Shown here piece by piece: positions 5,316-5,370 of a stretch of DNA of 5,370 nt. Position 1 is the stretch's first letter, and every line of letters begins with the position of its first letter. The DNA is from Candidatus Magasanikbacteria bacterium GW2011_GWC2_45_8 (GTDB taxonomy: Bacteria; Patescibacteriota; Patescibacteriia; Magasanikbacterales; UBA10146): positions 14,318-19,687 of the forward strand of contig LCLH01000015.1 of NCBI GenBank assembly GCA_001001925.1. The letters run 5' to 3'. Made by a program: the position numbers and the translations under genes. The notes below the pieces were generated by a model that had not been told where the DNA came from, did not search any database, and was given only the letters and a program-made list of their open reading frames with translations.

Positions 5316-5370
5316 AGAAAGAAGTAAAGAATGAACAGATAGAAGAAATAATTTTAGAAAAGATAAAGGA
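5311..5370. other. Apparent inverted or fold-back junction within aspS
   Basis: At the self-complementary hexamer TCCGGA (5311-5316) the coding orientation seems to switch. To its left, the minus strand reads AspRS. To its right, the plus strand reads [19 protein letters not shown] (5312-5368), which has the composition and spacing of the AspRS segment that should come just before PEKKI. The minus-strand reading of the same bases is Leu/Ser/Phe-rich, as expected for the antisense of a Lys/Glu-rich coding stretch. Confidence 0.5.

Noticed and set aside
1..5370. CRISPR array, insertion sequence, phage or defence genes
   Set aside because: No regularly spaced repeats, transposase, integrase or defence motifs seen; all recognised genes are housekeeping.

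Overview
The window looks like a piece of a small-genome bacterium, most probably a member of the Patescibacteria/CPR (Parcubacteria-like). The reasons are the compact gene packing, an aspartyl-tRNA synthetase that lacks the GAD insertion of ordinary bacterial AspRS, and the absence of a recognisable Shine-Dalgarno sequence before any of the six start codons in view. The lineage is inferred from gene style only; no rRNA or marker phylogeny is possible here.

Layout, left to right. On the minus strand are parB (cut by the left edge) and parA, separated by 60 bp that hold a small GC-rich hairpin and a U-run just before the parB start. A short divergent promoter region with a perfect inverted repeat follows, then two plus-strand tRNA genes, tRNA-Leu(CAA) and tRNA-Met(CAU), closed by a strong hairpin terminator. 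That terminator can also serve the convergent minus-strand cluster. Reading in transcription order, the minus-strand cluster is aspS (5' part lost at the right edge), a YbaK-type aminoacyl-tRNA deacylase gene with an apparent one-base frameshift, a 132-bp structured non-coding gap, scpA, scpB (23-nt overlap) and a membrane-anchored S11 family D-Ala-D-Ala carboxypeptidase.

The genes are housekeeping. ParA/ParB and ScpA/ScpB are the two arms of chromosome organisation and segregation (ParB loading SMC, ScpAB being the SMC kleisin complex). AspRS and the YbaK-like deacylase act in tRNA charging and proofreading. The carboxypeptidase trims peptidoglycan.

I see no defence system, transposase, CRISPR or clearly new multi-gene system. 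The points most worth a second look are the structured element at 4069-4150, the apparent inversion or fold-back junction inside aspS at 5311-5370, the deacylase frameshift at 4426-4429, and the overlapping divergent promoters at 1437-1505.
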